Below are positions 1 to 9,175 of a stretch of 45,973 nt of DNA, piece after piece. Each line of letters begins with the position of its first letter. The stretch's first letter is position 1. The DNA is from Flavobacteriales bacterium (GTDB lineage: Bacteria > Bacteroidota > Bacteroidia > Flavobacteriales_D > Parvicellaceae): positions 1 through 45,973 of the forward strand of contig JAGXIB010000001.1 in the NCBI GenBank assembly GCA_024635865.1, written 5' to 3'. The translations under genes were made by a program, and so were the position numbers. Below the pieces are notes generated by a model, which did no database searches, was not told the DNA's origin, and saw only the letters and a list, made by a program, of their open reading frames with translations.

Positions 1-2765
1 ACTTTATCGTCTGCAATCTCTTGAATTAAGATCCCTCCTTTAAGAATAACACTGTTTTCTGAGTTATTCGGCTGATTTCCATAGTAGCTTAACTTAACAT
101 CTTTTTCATCAATTAACAGCCCATACTTACTTTCTTTATCCACCCCTTGAAACTTAAATTTTCCTTTTTCATCTGTTCTAGTTACCTGAATGATTTCATT
201 TAATTCGTTCACCAATGAAACTTCAACATTAGAGGTTGCTAATAGTTCATTATGAATTATAGTTCCTGCAATTTGATGTGTAGAAATGTTCTTTTCAGTA
301 TCAATACCATCTTCAAAGTTTGTTAATCCAAATGTTTTCATTGACTCTTCTTTAATGTCAAACATAGCATTATCAAAAATTGCTTCTTTAGCTACTAGCT
401 GATCTTGATCATTAACATCATTAAAGTGAACTTTTTGAAACAGTTGATATATTTCGCATTGTTTAGGAATGGTAATGGTATCTCTAAAAGGTCGACTTAG
501 GTCCCAATCTGGATTAGTAATCTCTAAGAAGTAAGTATTTTCTGGAGGTAAAACCATTAAATATTTACCTGAGTTTTTATCTGACTGCCATTGACCAACC
601 TCTTGACCAGTAGCAGCATTAAATGCTTTAATCATGACAAATACGGGGTTATTAAATTCCCCTTGATAAGCTAAACCTCTAATTTCTGTATTTGCTATAT
701 TATCACAGTCACTAGGGAACTCATCTCCATGTTTAATCCATTTTGTCCCATCAGACACATAAATATCATCAGAAGCTTTATCATAATATATTGTTCCTTT
801 TTCTGCAATTTCTTTTGGAGGTCCCTTCGTTTCTAACCTACCTTCATCAACCATTTTCCAAGTTGCACCATCATGAACATACATGTCTCCATTTGAAGAA
901 TTTAAATAAATATCTCCAGATTTACCTACCGAAGTTGGTTCTCCTTCTGCTTCTGTTAGTCCACCTTTTTTATTTTGCCATCGTTTACCATCAAAAACAT
1001 AAGTGTTGCCTGTTCTAACATTAACAAACACAGACCCCTTGTCCGCTAGTTCATCAGGAATACCTCTACCAATCTTAACATTTCCTTTTTGTTGCTTCCA
1101 ATTTCCAAACTCATAAACATACGTCTTACCAGAATCTTTATCTACATAGATATCGCCTGTTCTACCTGGTTCTGTTGGCAACCCATTTCCATAGTCGATA
1201 CCTCCACCAAAATTTTTCCAATTATTATCTTCTTGTCTTGCAAAAACATCAGCATTATCAGTATTTATATAGATGTTTGCTGGTATAATAGGTGGTTCAA
1301 TTGGGATACCTGAACCTAAAGCAATACGTTGTCTGCTCCTTTCCCAAACCCCATCCTTGCTTGTGTAGATATCTCCTGTTGCTTTATCTAAATAATTAGC
1401 TTCATTATTTACTTTATAAGCTGGCTTACCAACACCAGCAAATAGCTGCATTTCGTTCGTAGCAGGAGTAGGATAAAACTTGTAAATATCAACGTCTCCA
1501 TACCCATTTGCTCTACTAGAAGAAAAATAACCTACATTGTCTACACTATCTTGAATATAGTAAATATCATCTCCTCCTGAGTTATAGTTTAGACCAATAT
1601 TTGTTGGCGTAGACCACACTCCATCTTCATCTTGAGTAGATTGAAAAATATCATAGCCTCCCACAGAATTATGTCCTTGAGAAGCAAAAAACAATACTTT
1701 ACCATCGTTTGACAAATAAGGTGCGTCTTCATTCAGCTCAGTATTTAAAGCAGCAATATTTATTGGCTCCGACCAACTACCATCTGCTTGCTGAAGCGCA
1801 TAATACAAATCTAGACCTCCTTTACCTCCATTTCTAGAACTAGAGAAGAACATTTTTTTACCATCTTTAGAAAGGAAAGCACTTGGTTCTCTCCCTGTTG
1901 AGTTTACCGTTTCTAACTCTACAGGCTCTCCATACTTCCCATCTTTTTTAGTTGAAACTAACACTCCATTGTTTTGGTATATATATAATTTTTCATCATT
2001 ATCAGAAAAACCGATTACACCGTCATGCTTTTTAGTATTAATTTTTGCAGAGAAAAAATGGTTAGCTGAATCAACATTTACTTTATCGACCCATTTTCTA
2101 TCTTTTTTAGTACTGATATATATATCTTCATACTTTTTATTGTCATTGTATAGCTTGTTTCCTGTGTTTTCTCTATCTCTTGTAGTAAATAACAGCGCAT
2201 CACTTTTAGAGTTTACAACTTGACCATATTCAGCATACCTAGAGTTAATATTACCCCCTATGTTTTCTGCTGTTACATTTTGGTTAGGTTTATTATCTTG
2301 CAAAGCAACTCCATTGTTACACTTCTCTATTAATTGATCGACCTCTAACAATATATATGTTCCCTCTCGATTCAACTTGGTATAGTCTTTAAAGGTGTTG
2401 TAGTTTTTAATTGCTTCAGAAAAGTTATTTAAATATTGATGCGTTTTCCCTAAATAAAGAAAAATTTCTGCTATTGTATCCTTTTTAGAATAGGCTAATG
2501 CACTTTTAAACAAATCTAGAGCTTTTTCTCTTTGATAATAAGAATTGTAGTGTGCTAGACCAGATTCAAAGTAATATAGAGACTCTTTACCATCTAACTT
2601 TATTAAGTTTGAATAAGCAAGTTTTGCGTTTTCATAGTTTCCTTGCGTCAACTCTTTTCTTGCTTTCTTAAGTATTTTTTTTTCTTCTGATGTTTGTGCT
2701 AATGTTATGTTAGTTAACAAAACAACAATTAAAAATAAAAAACTGTAGTTAGGTTTCAATCTCAT
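1..2765 (-). CDS. Partial TPR + PD40/WD40-like propeller protein (PorE/OmpA-family-like), C-terminus beyond the window edge
   Basis: The minus strand is open from ATG at 2765 to the window edge and is absent from the ORF track because no stop lies in the window. Translation begins MRLKPNYSFLFLIVVLLTNITLAQTSEEKKILKKARKELTQGNYENAKLAYSNLIKL (signal peptide, TPR-like), followed by PD40-like segments and a CarboxypepD_reg-like segment (IAGTIIHNELLATSNVEVSLVNE). Confidence 0.85.
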   Translation of the reverse strand, partial: MRLKPNYSFLFLIVVLLTNITLAQTSEEKKILKKARKELTQGNYENAKLAYSNLIKLDGKESLYYFESGLAHYNSYYQREKALDLFKSALAYSKKDTIAEIFLYLGKTHQYLNNFSEAIKNYNTFKDYTKLNREGTYILLEVDQLIEKCNNGVALQDNKPNQNVTAENIGGNINSRYAEYGQVVNSKSDALLFTTRDRENTGNKLYNDNKKYEDIYISTKKDRKWVDKVNVDSANHFFSAKINTKKHDGVIGFSDNDEKLYIYQNNGVLVSTKKDGKYGEPVELETVNSTGREPSAFLSKDGKKMFFSSSRNGGKGGLDLYYALQQADGSWSEPINIAALNTELNEDAPYLSNDGKVLFFASQGHNSVGGYDIFQSTQDEDGVWSTPTNIGLNYNSGGDDIYYIQDSVDNVGYFSSSRANGYGDVDIYKFYPTPATNEMQLFAGVGKPAYKVNNEANYLDKATGDIYTSKDGVWERSRQRIALGSGIPIEPPIIPANIYINTDNADVFARQEDNNWKNFGGGIDYGNGLPTEPGRTGDIYVDKDSGKTYVYEFGNWKQQKGNVKIGRGIPDELADKGSVFVNVRTGNTYVFDGKRWQNKKGGLTEAEGEPTSVGKSGDIYLNSSNGDMYVHDGATWKMVDEGRLETKGPPKEIAEKGTIYYDKASDDIYVSDGTKWIKHGDEFPSDCDNIANTEIRGLAYQGEFNNPVFVMIKAFNAATGQEVGQWQSDKNSGKYLMVLPPENTYFLEITNPDWDLSRPFRDTITIPKQCEIYQLFQKVHFNDVNDQDQLVAKEAIFDNAMFDIKEESMKTFGLTNFEDGIDTEKNISTHQIAGTIIHNELLATSNVEVSLVNELNEIIQVTRTDEKGKFKFQGVDKESKYGLLIDEKDVKLSYYGNQPNNSENSVILKGGILIQEIADDK
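720..1400 (-). repeat. Intragenic array of about 6 degenerate ~40-50 aa repeats (consensus roughly G.P.e.g..GdIYvD..tGd.YV.dG..Wk)
   Basis: Minus-strand translation: ..ATGDIYTSKDGVWERSRQRIALGSGIP..PANIYINTDNADVFARQEDNNWKNFGGG..GLPTEPGRTGDIYVDKDSGKTYVYEFGNWKQQKG..GIPDELADKGSVFVNVRTGNTYVFDGKRWQNKKG..GEPTSVGKSGDIYLNSSNGDMYVHDGATWKMVDEG..GPPKEIAEKGTIYYDKASDDIYVSDGTKWIKHGDE. Confidence 0.8.
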
Positions 2766-2774
2766 AATTAAATT

Positions 2775-5213
2775 TTAGAATGCCTTTATCAATATATACT
2801 GAAACTTGGCGTACTTTTCTGTTTTCTTAAAGTCCATAGAGTACTTAGGCCCTTGAACTACTGAATTTACAGACTGTAATTTGACTTTTGATAAGTCTAC
2901 ACCATTATTCTTTAATACTTTCAATAATACACTTTTTGCTTCTTCGCTTCTTTGTTTCGCTAGGATAGTATTGCTTCTAAATGTTTTTGTAGGCACAGTA
3001 GATGCACTTCCTTCTACTTCTACATTTGCAAAACCTCTTTTAGCTATTATACCGTTAACTCCTTGAACAAACTCCTTAAAACGTTGTTCTTCTGTTTCAA
3101 TCCCCTTTTCGTTATATCCATAAAACTTCTGGAAAGAAACTTTTTGAACGGTAACCTCTTTTACACATGGGATTTCTTCATTATAAACGCTTATTACAGC
3201 TCCATTTTCATCTAATTTTTTAATCGTTAATGAACCGCAAGCTGTTTTATCTTTTAAGTCTGCTTCAAAAACAGGTGCTTTTCCTTTAGGCATTACTTTA
3301 TCAGCAAAGAATCCGTTCTCATCTAACACTTCATAGAAAACAATATTATCTCCATCCATAAAGTTCACTCTTCCTTTTTTAGTATAAGGTTGATCGTTCA
3401 CAAATAACTGGTACTTAAACTTACTTTCAACCGCATTTTCATCAACCGCATTTTCATCAACTACATTTTGATCATCTGGAACGACATCATTCGCAGTTGT
3501 ATCAATAGGTTTTCCGATTTGATCCAATGCAACACCATCTAGTGTAATCACTTTATTAATCTCTTGATAACCTGAACCACAAGGCACTTGAATCTCTGTT
3601 TCATAGAACGTTTTATCATCTCTAGTGTACTCTACGAAATACTCATGACAAGGCTCTAAGTTAAATACATATGCTCCGTTTCTTTTATTTGGTTTATACT
3701 CTATAGGTTCTCCATTATTAGTTATGTCTGTCACCCAAATTACAATTCCATCTGGTATTTTACCATCTGCACCAGCGTCTATATAACCTTTAAGTATTGC
3801 AACTTGCGCTTGTTCTTCTCTTTTTAAATCTATTGTATAAATATCTTTTTCACCAACACCTCCATCTTTTGATGATGAAAAGTAACCTCTTTGTCCATCG
3901 GCAGTAGTTGTAAAGAAAATATCATCAGTTACAGAATTTAATGGATATCCAATATTAAATGGTGTTGACCAGTTGTCCCCTTCGATATTTAATGAGTAAA
4001 ATATATCAAAACCTCCCATACTCTTACTCCCGTTAGAACTGTAATATAATGTTTTACCATCTGGGTGAAAAAACGGTGCATCTTCGTCATATGGAGTGTT
4101 TATTGGTGCTCCAATATTAAGCGCTTTACTCCATTGTCCCGTTGGTAGTTTTACACTTCTGTAAATATCTCTACCTCCTAAACCTCCTGGTCTATCACTT
4201 ACAAAATATAATGTTCTACCATCAGCAGATATTGTAGCATGTGTTTCCCAGCTGTCAGTATTAATGTCAGCATGATCTTCTCCTACTCCCATTGAAACAG
4301 GTTCCGAGTATCCTTCTCCTTCTCTTTGAGATACATAAATATCTCCATTTCCAACTGATCCATTATAAATAAATAATTGTTGTCCATCACCTGAAACACT
4401 TATCGTAGCTTCATTCGTTTCTGGTCTTCTTTCTCTACTTATTTCCCCTAAAATTTCTGGCTCCATCCATTCCCCTGTTTTTAGGTCTTTGTAAGAAGCA
4501 TAAACATCTTCATACAGTTTTCCATCTTGCTCGCTAAAAATACCAGCATTTGAAGAATCTTTTCTTAACCTTCTTGAAGTAAAAAACATTGTGCTTTCAT
4601 CTAATGTTACAACAGGACTATATTCATCATAAGGAGAGTTAATGGCACTACTTGCATTACTGATGATAAAGTTTTTTGGATCACTAATCATTTTCTTAGC
4701 AAGGTTTGCTTGAGCAAGTCCTAACCTAGCATCTGGTTGTAGTGTATGCTTTTTATGTGCAGATGTTTGATAAACAGTATAAGCTTCTATCGCTTTTTCT
4801 ATCTCTTGATTTAAGTGGTAAGCTTTTCCTAAGTAATAATAAGTTTCTATTGGTGCATTTTTTTCCATAAAAGAAAAAGGGTCATATCTACTAGAAATGT
4901 CTTTTTCGGCTGCTTTTAGGTAAGGTAATGCTTTTGCCTCTTTATTGGTTACATTTAAATAGCTCAATCCTGCTTTATAGTTGACATTACCGTTTCCTTT
5001 TCCTTCTTCAATGATACTTACCCAAACTCGAGCAGCATACACATATAAGTTGTCAGCCATCAATCGATTACCCAAGTCAAATTTATCTTTAAAGCTGGTT
5101 GTTTTGAGAGACTCTTCAAACTTAGCAGGGTCAAAACCTTGTCCTAGGGCTGATGAGCTGTAGCTTAAAATAATAACTAATAATGTGAAGATGTTTAAAA
5201 TGTAAGTTTTCAT
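2775..5213 (-). CDS. TPR + PD40 propeller protein with OmpA-like C-terminal region (PorE-like)
   Basis: 812 aa ORF with signal peptide, TPR-like N-terminus and repeated PD40-type motifs (SPVVTLDESTMFFTSRR, HATISADGRTLYFVSDRPGGLGGRDIY, APFFHPDGKTLYYSSNG). The C-terminus (RSNTILAKQRSEEAKSVLLKVL) resembles an OmpA-like fold. Confidence 0.85.
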   Translation of the reverse strand: MKTYILNIFTLLVIILSYSSSALGQGFDPAKFEESLKTTSFKDKFDLGNRLMADNLYVYAARVWVSIIEEGKGNGNVNYKAGLSYLNVTNKEAKALPYLKAAEKDISSRYDPFSFMEKNAPIETYYYLGKAYHLNQEIEKAIEAYTVYQTSAHKKHTLQPDARLGLAQANLAKKMISDPKNFIISNASSAINSPYDEYSPVVTLDESTMFFTSRRLRKDSSNAGIFSEQDGKLYEDVYASYKDLKTGEWMEPEILGEISRERRPETNEATISVSGDGQQLFIYNGSVGNGDIYVSQREGEGYSEPVSMGVGEDHADINTDSWETHATISADGRTLYFVSDRPGGLGGRDIYRSVKLPTGQWSKALNIGAPINTPYDEDAPFFHPDGKTLYYSSNGSKSMGGFDIFYSLNIEGDNWSTPFNIGYPLNSVTDDIFFTTTADGQRGYFSSSKDGGVGEKDIYTIDLKREEQAQVAILKGYIDAGADGKIPDGIVIWVTDITNNGEPIEYKPNKRNGAYVFNLEPCHEYFVEYTRDDKTFYETEIQVPCGSGYQEINKVITLDGVALDQIGKPIDTTANDVVPDDQNVVDENAVDENAVESKFKYQLFVNDQPYTKKGRVNFMDGDNIVFYEVLDENGFFADKVMPKGKAPVFEADLKDKTACGSLTIKKLDENGAVISVYNEEIPCVKEVTVQKVSFQKFYGYNEKGIETEEQRFKEFVQGVNGIIAKRGFANVEVEGSASTVPTKTFRSNTILAKQRSEEAKSVLLKVLKNNGVDLSKVKLQSVNSVVQGPKYSMDFKKTEKYAKFQYILIKAF
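3427..3471. repeat. 15-bp in-frame tandem repeat, 3 units (third degenerate), encoding (V)DENA repeats
   Basis: Plus strand TCAACCGCATTTTCA TCAACCGCATTTTCA TCAACTACATTTTGA; protein DQNVVDENAVDENAVE. Confidence 0.85.
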
Positions 5214-5277
5214 TTTTTTTGTTTTAATCTTGTAAGTAATTTTTATTTAAATACTCAACAACACCTAATTTAAAGTT

Positions 5278-5307
5278 CAAAATTAAAGATAGATCTTGTG
5301 AATACAA
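5278..5307 (-). promoter_or_regulatory. Bacteroidota-type promoter upstream of the 2775..5213 gene
   Basis: Minus strand reads TTG-N19-TAATTTTG, matching the -33 TTG / -7 TAnnTTTG pattern, about 65 nt upstream of the ATG. Confidence 0.55.
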
Positions 5308-5410
5308 GAGGCTAGTTTTTCAATTGTTAACAGTAAATTGTTGTAAAACCTAACTTGATTAGGTTAAGAGTCTTTTGATACTGGGTGATTCGTCTATTTA
5401 TATAAATTAA

Positions 5411-5445
5411 AATAGCACCTATTTTTTGTAAAAATAGGTGCTATT
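5411..5445 (-). terminator. Rho-independent-type hairpin terminator downstream of the E2 gene
   Basis: Perfect 16-bp inverted repeat AATAGCACCTATTTTT / AAAAATAGGTGCTATT with a 3-nt loop, followed by a T-rich tract on the minus strand and located 7 nt past the stop. Confidence 0.85.
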
Positions 5446-5452
5446 AATGTTA

Positions 5453-6784
5453 TTATAATTCTCTATTAAGGTCAAATTGCTCTAGATACTCTGCAACTCT
5501 TTTAACAAAACTGCCTCCTAATGCTCCATCTACAACTCTATGATCGTAGGAGTGTGATAAAAACATCATGTGCCTTATGCCAAGCGTATCGCCATAAGGA
5601 GTCTCAATTACAGCAGGTTTTTTCCTTATCGCTCCTAAAGCTAAAATCGCACTTTGAGGTTGGTTAATAATTGGAGTTCCCATAACGTTTCCGAATGTTC
5701 CAACATTAGTTACTGTGTAGGTACCTCCTTGTATTTCGTCTGGTGTAAGCTTATTATTTCTAGCATTATTAGCTAAAGCATTAACTTTCTTGGCTAAACC
5801 TGTAAGGTTTAATTGGTCAGCACCATGAATAACAGGAACGATTAAGTTACCAGATGGTAAAGCTGTAGCCATTCCTAAATTAATTGCCTTTTTAACAATG
5901 ATCTTGTCTCCGTCTAACGATGAATTAACTAATGGAAAGTCCTTTAGAGCTTTAACAACAGCTTCCATAAATAGAGGTGTAAAAGTTAGCTTTTCTCCCT
6001 CTCTTTTTAAGAACTCGTCCTTCATTTTGTTTCTCCACATTACAATATTTGTAACATCGGCCTCTACAAAAGAGGTAACATGAGGAGCAGCATGAACAGA
6101 ATCTACCATATGAGTAGCGATAAGCTTTCTCATTCGATCCATTTCAATAATCTCATCATTAGGACCAACTTTAACTGGATACTTATTAGGTGCGGTAGCA
6201 GAAGCACTTTGAACTGGAGTACTTTTGGTAGTTACATTGTTTGAAGTTACAGGCTTAGAAATTGCTTTCACTGGAGTTTCAGAGCGGTTTTCAATAAAAC
6301 TAAAAATATCTCGTTTAGTTACCCTTCCTCCTTGTCCAGAGCCCTTAACAGCTTCTAGTTCTGACTGAGAAACTCCTTCTTTTTCTGCTATACTTCTAAC
6401 AAGTGGAGAATAGAACTGCCCATTACTTCCGTTCTTAGAAACAGATCCATTATTTGATAATGAAGTTAAAAGCTGTTCTTCTACTTCTACCTCTAATTCT
6501 TGCTTTGTTTCTGTTTGAGAAACAGAGACAACGGTCTCCTCTCCTTCAGCTCCAATGATAGCGAAAACCACTCCCACCTGAACAACATCTCCTTCGTTAT
6601 ATTTCTTTTCAACCAAAACTCCTGAAACTGGAGCGGGAACTTCTGAATCTACTTTATCTGTAGCTATTTCTACAATAGGCTCATCTTCTTCGATTGTATC
6701 TCCAACTTCTTTTAACCAAGTTGTAATTGTTGCTTCTGCAACACTTTCTCCCATTTTCGGGAGTAAAACATCAACGTTTGCCAT
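5453..6784 (-). CDS. Dihydrolipoamide acyltransferase (E2) of a 2-oxo acid dehydrogenase complex
   Basis: 443 aa. N-terminal lipoyl domain (EIATDKVDSEVPAPVSG), peripheral subunit-binding domain (SPLVRSIAEKEGVSQSELEAVKGSGQGGRVTKRDI) and catalytic motif SYDHRVVDGALGG. Confidence 0.93.
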   Translation of the reverse strand: MANVDVLLPKMGESVAEATITTWLKEVGDTIEEDEPIVEIATDKVDSEVPAPVSGVLVEKKYNEGDVVQVGVVFAIIGAEGEETVVSVSQTETKQELEVEVEEQLLTSLSNNGSVSKNGSNGQFYSPLVRSIAEKEGVSQSELEAVKGSGQGGRVTKRDIFSFIENRSETPVKAISKPVTSNNVTTKSTPVQSASATAPNKYPVKVGPNDEIIEMDRMRKLIATHMVDSVHAAPHVTSFVEADVTNIVMWRNKMKDEFLKREGEKLTFTPLFMEAVVKALKDFPLVNSSLDGDKIIVKKAINLGMATALPSGNLIVPVIHGADQLNLTGLAKKVNALANNARNNKLTPDEIQGGTYTVTNVGTFGNVMGTPIINQPQSAILALGAIRKKPAVIETPYGDTLGIRHMMFLSHSYDHRVVDGALGGSFVKRVAEYLEQFDLNREL

Positions 6785-6831
6785 TTTATCTTTATAGTTT
6801 ATAATACTTGTATTTTATCGAGCAATATCTA

Positions 6832-6863
6832 CAAAAATAAGTTATTTTTTTAACTTTTCACAA
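6832..6863 (-). promoter_or_regulatory. Bacteroidota-type promoter upstream of the E2 gene
   Basis: Minus strand TTG-N21-TATTTTTG, matching -33 / -7 TAnnTTTG. Confidence 0.5.
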
Positions 6864-6886
6864 CAAATGTGTTGACAAATAAAAAA

Positions 6887-6906
6887 GGAACTAGATATCT
6901 AACTCC
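6887..6906 (-). terminator. Hairpin terminator overlapping the GT2 stop codon
   Basis: Minus strand GGAGTTAGATATCTAGTTCC pairs with itself (two G-U wobbles in RNA) and is followed directly by TTTTTT; the TAG stop (6899-6901) lies inside the hairpin. Confidence 0.6.
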
Positions 6907-8827
6907 CTAAATATCTTATGTTTTTAAGCATTAATTTAAAGTCAAAGGTTACGCTATAATCTTTAGCATAGATCAAGTTTAATTTCTGAGTACTTTCAAC
7001 CGTTTGACTCTCATTAGAAACAAACAGCACTCCATCTTTAATCTTTGGCAACTTAAACTGCTGCATGTTCTTGTTAAAACCTACCCAAGTTTTCTGGCCT
7101 ACGAGTACTTTAAAACAGTTTAAAACGAATTCAAAAGGCCTTTTTTGAAAAAAAACTAACACAGGGGACAAAGAGATAAAGAGCAACGAAGAAAAGAAGT
7201 CAAACAATCTTTTATTTCTTCTATTTTTTGCTTTTGTAATGTTGTTTAAATCCAATAAGTAAATATCTCCAGAAGTATGTATCGAATTGCTTCCTATTAG
7301 AAATAAACTATCGGGTTGAGCAATTTTAAAATCGACATTATCTTCGATACTTACACTGGACATTTGATGAATAATTTCCTGAGCTGTTAGGTCTTTAGCG
7401 CAAAAAACAACCTCATTAATTTTATTAATATGAATAAAATCCTCTAACTGATTAATTGACCCGTCATATCCTTTTGAATTTGAACTGTCTGGAGAAATTG
7501 TCGCCAAATAAACAACACTAGATGTCTGCTCTAACAAATATTGAACTCTTTTTGCTTCTTTTTGACTGCCCACAACTGCAAATCTCTTTTTAACTCCTGA
7601 GCTCAAGTTGAACCCTTTTATTTTTAAGATGTGTAAAATCATCCTAATGAGCAGATATGAGCCTATCGTAGAAAATGTCCCTAAGATGATTATCAACCTG
7701 GAAAACTGAACAGACTTAGGCAGTAACCCATACACGACTAAGATTAACAAGGCACCGAAAACACCACCTCTAAGAATCTTAATTGTTTTTACTGGCTTGT
7801 CATAAACACCCAGCAAAAACATGGAGATAAACCACACTAAACTATAAACGGGTAAGGCTACCTTTAAAAGGCTAAAATCTAATTCTACTGGTTTTATTTT
7901 TTGATAATAAAAAGCTATAAGAAACAACAGACCTGTGGAAGTTGCATAATCTACTATAGGAATAGTAGTTTTATAAACAAACCTATTTATAAGAGCTATG
8001 GAAGCCCTAAGGTAAATGGCTAGTTTAATTAAAACAGAAAAAGTCTTCGCATTTTTAGCTGAAAAGTGTTTTTTAGCAAAGATGATCATTGCATTATAAA
8101 AGACAAAAACATAATTAACAGAACTCTTCTTTGTGCTTTCCCCCTTATAATGTATAATTTTAGTTTCTGGGTAATAATAATTTTTATAGCCTCCTAAAAC
8201 AATTCTATAAGACAAATCAATATCTTCTCCATACATAAAAAAGGCTTCGTCCAACAAACCTACTTCATCTAATGCTTTTTTACGCATCAACATAAAAGCT
8301 CCTGATAGTACATCAATTTCATTAATGTCTTCCCTATCTAGAAACCCCAAATGATACCTTCCAAACCTTTTAGATCTAGGAAACAAGGTCGATAAACCAA
8401 AAATTTTATAAAACGCAACACTAGGGGTTGGCAAACCCCTTTTAGATTCAGGAAGGAAAACACCTTTACCATCTATCATTTTTACACCCAAACCTCCTGC
8501 TTTAGGATGCTTGTCCATAAAATCACATACTTTAGAAAAAGTATCTTCTTCTACAACAGTATCTGGGTTAAGTAGCAAAACATATTCTCCTTTTGCCAAT
8601 CTAATCGCTTGATTATTTGCCTTAGAAAAGCCAACATTTTCTTTATTCTCTATAAGGAGCACTTCTGGAAACTTGTCTTTTACCATGGCTACAGAACCAT
8701 CAATAGAAATGTTATCCACTACAAAAACTTCAACACCAAGACCTACGGAAGCTTTTCTAACAGACAGCAAACACTGTTCTAAAAAATGTTCTACATTATA
8801 ATTAACTATGACAACCGTTAACTTCAT
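6899..8827 (-). CDS. Family 2 glycosyltransferase fused to a C-terminal membrane / polyprenyl glycosylphosphotransferase-like region
   Basis: 642 aa. GT2 motifs LTVVIVNYNVEHFLEQCLLSV, VFVVDNISIDGS, LLLNPDTVVEEDTF, DIDLSYRI; followed by multiple TM segments, a Rossmann-like KKRFAVVGSQKEAKRVQYLL and RRNKRLFDFFSSLLFISLSPVLVFF. Confidence 0.88.
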   Translation of the reverse strand: MKLTVVIVNYNVEHFLEQCLLSVRKASVGLGVEVFVVDNISIDGSVAMVKDKFPEVLLIENKENVGFSKANNQAIRLAKGEYVLLLNPDTVVEEDTFSKVCDFMDKHPKAGGLGVKMIDGKGVFLPESKRGLPTPSVAFYKIFGLSTLFPRSKRFGRYHLGFLDREDINEIDVLSGAFMLMRKKALDEVGLLDEAFFMYGEDIDLSYRIVLGGYKNYYYPETKIIHYKGESTKKSSVNYVFVFYNAMIIFAKKHFSAKNAKTFSVLIKLAIYLRASIALINRFVYKTTIPIVDYATSTGLLFLIAFYYQKIKPVELDFSLLKVALPVYSLVWFISMFLLGVYDKPVKTIKILRGGVFGALLILVVYGLLPKSVQFSRLIIILGTFSTIGSYLLIRMILHILKIKGFNLSSGVKKRFAVVGSQKEAKRVQYLLEQTSSVVYLATISPDSSNSKGYDGSINQLEDFIHINKINEVVFCAKDLTAQEIIHQMSSVSIEDNVDFKIAQPDSLFLIGSNSIHTSGDIYLLDLNNITKAKNRRNKRLFDFFSSLLFISLSPVLVFFQKRPFEFVLNCFKVLVGQKTWVGFNKNMQQFKLPKIKDGVLFVSNESQTVESTQKLNLIYAKDYSVTFDFKLMLKNIRYLGS

Positions 8828-9175
8828 TAAATTGTAAACGTATTAATATCGATTTAAATGCTTAGGCTTTACAAAAAAACGAATTATATTTAATATACTT
8901 TAAATTTAAAGTTCAATTATAAAAAATCATTTCCCAAACCAACAAATAAACTAGGCTTCGTATCTAATAATGACCTCAACTCTTGTTTAATAAACAGAAG
9001 CTATTTCTTTTATCTTAAAAAAATAAAGCTATGTTTTTTTTTTAAAGTCCAAGTAAATGAACATTTAGTTAAGTAGCATTGGAGACACTAGCAACTTAGG
9101 TCTTTTATAACTTACTCAAACCAATTGTATTAGTAGACAAATAACTAAGAGACTGTTATTATAAAAATTTCGTCC

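Noticed and set aside
743-2223. Plus-strand ORFs at 743, 1089 and 1969
   Set aside because: Low-complexity antisense of the partial PD40-like CDS, which is open along the whole minus strand.
2881-6083. Plus-strand ORFs 2881..3066, 4981..5163 and 5898..6083
   Set aside because: Lie entirely antisense to well-supported PorE-like and E2 genes.
8828-9175. ~350-bp AT-rich gap examined for ncRNA or tRNA
   Set aside because: No cloverleaf, strong hairpin or ORF recognised by eye; an Rfam/Infernal search would be needed.
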